DNA of 64,000 bases from Leptothoe kymatousa TAU-MAC 1615 (GTDB lineage: Bacteria > Cyanobacteriota > Cyanobacteriia > Phormidesmidales > Phormidesmidaceae), in the NCBI RefSeq assembly GCF_018739865.1, contig NZ_JADOER010000013.1, positions 78,295 through 142,294 on the forward strand, written 5' to 3'. The notes beneath the pieces were generated by a model that saw only the letters and a list, made by a program, of their open reading frames with translations, searched no databases and had not been told where the DNA came from. Both the position numbers and the translations under genes were made by a program. Positions 63,936 to 64,000 of the stretch are shown one piece after another (positions within the stretch are counted from its first letter, which is position 1; the number at the start of each line of letters is the position of its first letter).

Positions 63936-63976
63936 GTGACGTCCACTTCGGCACCTGTGATGTCCACTTCGGCACC
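63936..63976. repeat. two 20-bp direct repeats at the cas12k break (probable insertion-element end)
   Basis: GTGACGTCCACTTCGGCACC (63936-63955) and GTGATGTCCACTTCGGCACC (63957-63976) differ by one base. They begin a few bases after the last Cas12k-like codon. Repeated terminal motifs of about 20 bp are typical of IS21-type elements, but the family cannot be named without the transposase, which would lie to the right. Confidence 0.6.
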
Positions 63977-64000
63977 CCCTACTCAGAGTCTAAGTAATTG

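Noticed and set aside
59684..64000. tnsB, tnsC and tniQ within the window
   Set aside because: Searched for in all frames by eye; none present. They would lie to the right of 64000.

Overview
The window is cyanobacterial chromosome. The evidence is a BvdR-type biliverdin reductase, plant-type ferredoxins, glutamine synthetase III behind an NtcA site, a glycolate oxidase GlcE-type subunit, DUF1350, DUF3754 and DUF928 proteins, many GCGATCGC (HIP1) octamers, and the tail of a type V-K CRISPR-associated transposon (CAST), a system known only from cyanobacteria. A filamentous or Leptolyngbya-like lineage is my inference; I cannot name the species.

Layout. 1-14.7 kb is core and house-keeping: a partial SpoIID/LytB gene, two tandem [2Fe-2S] ferredoxins, bvdR, comB, glcE, a GST, DUF4230, an AraC-Ogt DNA repair gene, glnN with a good NtcA promoter, DUF3754 and a TSUP permease. 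14.8-34.5 kb is a signalling and surface region: two CHASE2-GGDEF-EAL proteins, three DUF928 secreted proteins, a giant TIR-TIR-TIR-TM-WD40 protein, and a secreted FHA/TPS-CHAT protease-like protein. A polyamine operon (speD-speE fusion, then speB-like) lies inside it. 35-44 kb holds a MerA-like flavoprotein and a guanidine-utilisation operon: NtcA site, guanidine-I riboswitch, Ni-dependent guanidine hydrolase gdmH, its HypA/HypB-like maturation factors, a three-gene ABC importer, and an unexpected Rieske oxygenase as last gene. 44-59.4 kb is mixed: GNAT, queG, sulfotransferase, gcvT, NUDIX, GH9 glycosidase, trmB, metallophosphoesterase, VOC, rpsU with 3'-end duplications, a TPR protein and DUF1350.

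59.5-64 kb is the most interesting part. Immediately downstream of tRNA-Val(GAC) lies a V-K CAST end (about 59684), then a tyrosine recombinase gene, a delocalised homing crRNA, a 10-repeat CRISPR array, a tracrRNA and cas12k, all read on the minus strand. The delocalised guide matches the tRNA-Val gene over its first 17 nt (21 of 22 in total), next to a GGTT PAM. The CAST end lies 60 bp from that PAM, as expected for RNA-guided Cas12k insertion. cas12k is cut at its 5' end at about 63931, where two 20-bp direct repeats begin that look like the end of another insertion element, so the CAST seems to be damaged. tnsB, tnsC and tniQ are not in the window; if present they lie to the right.
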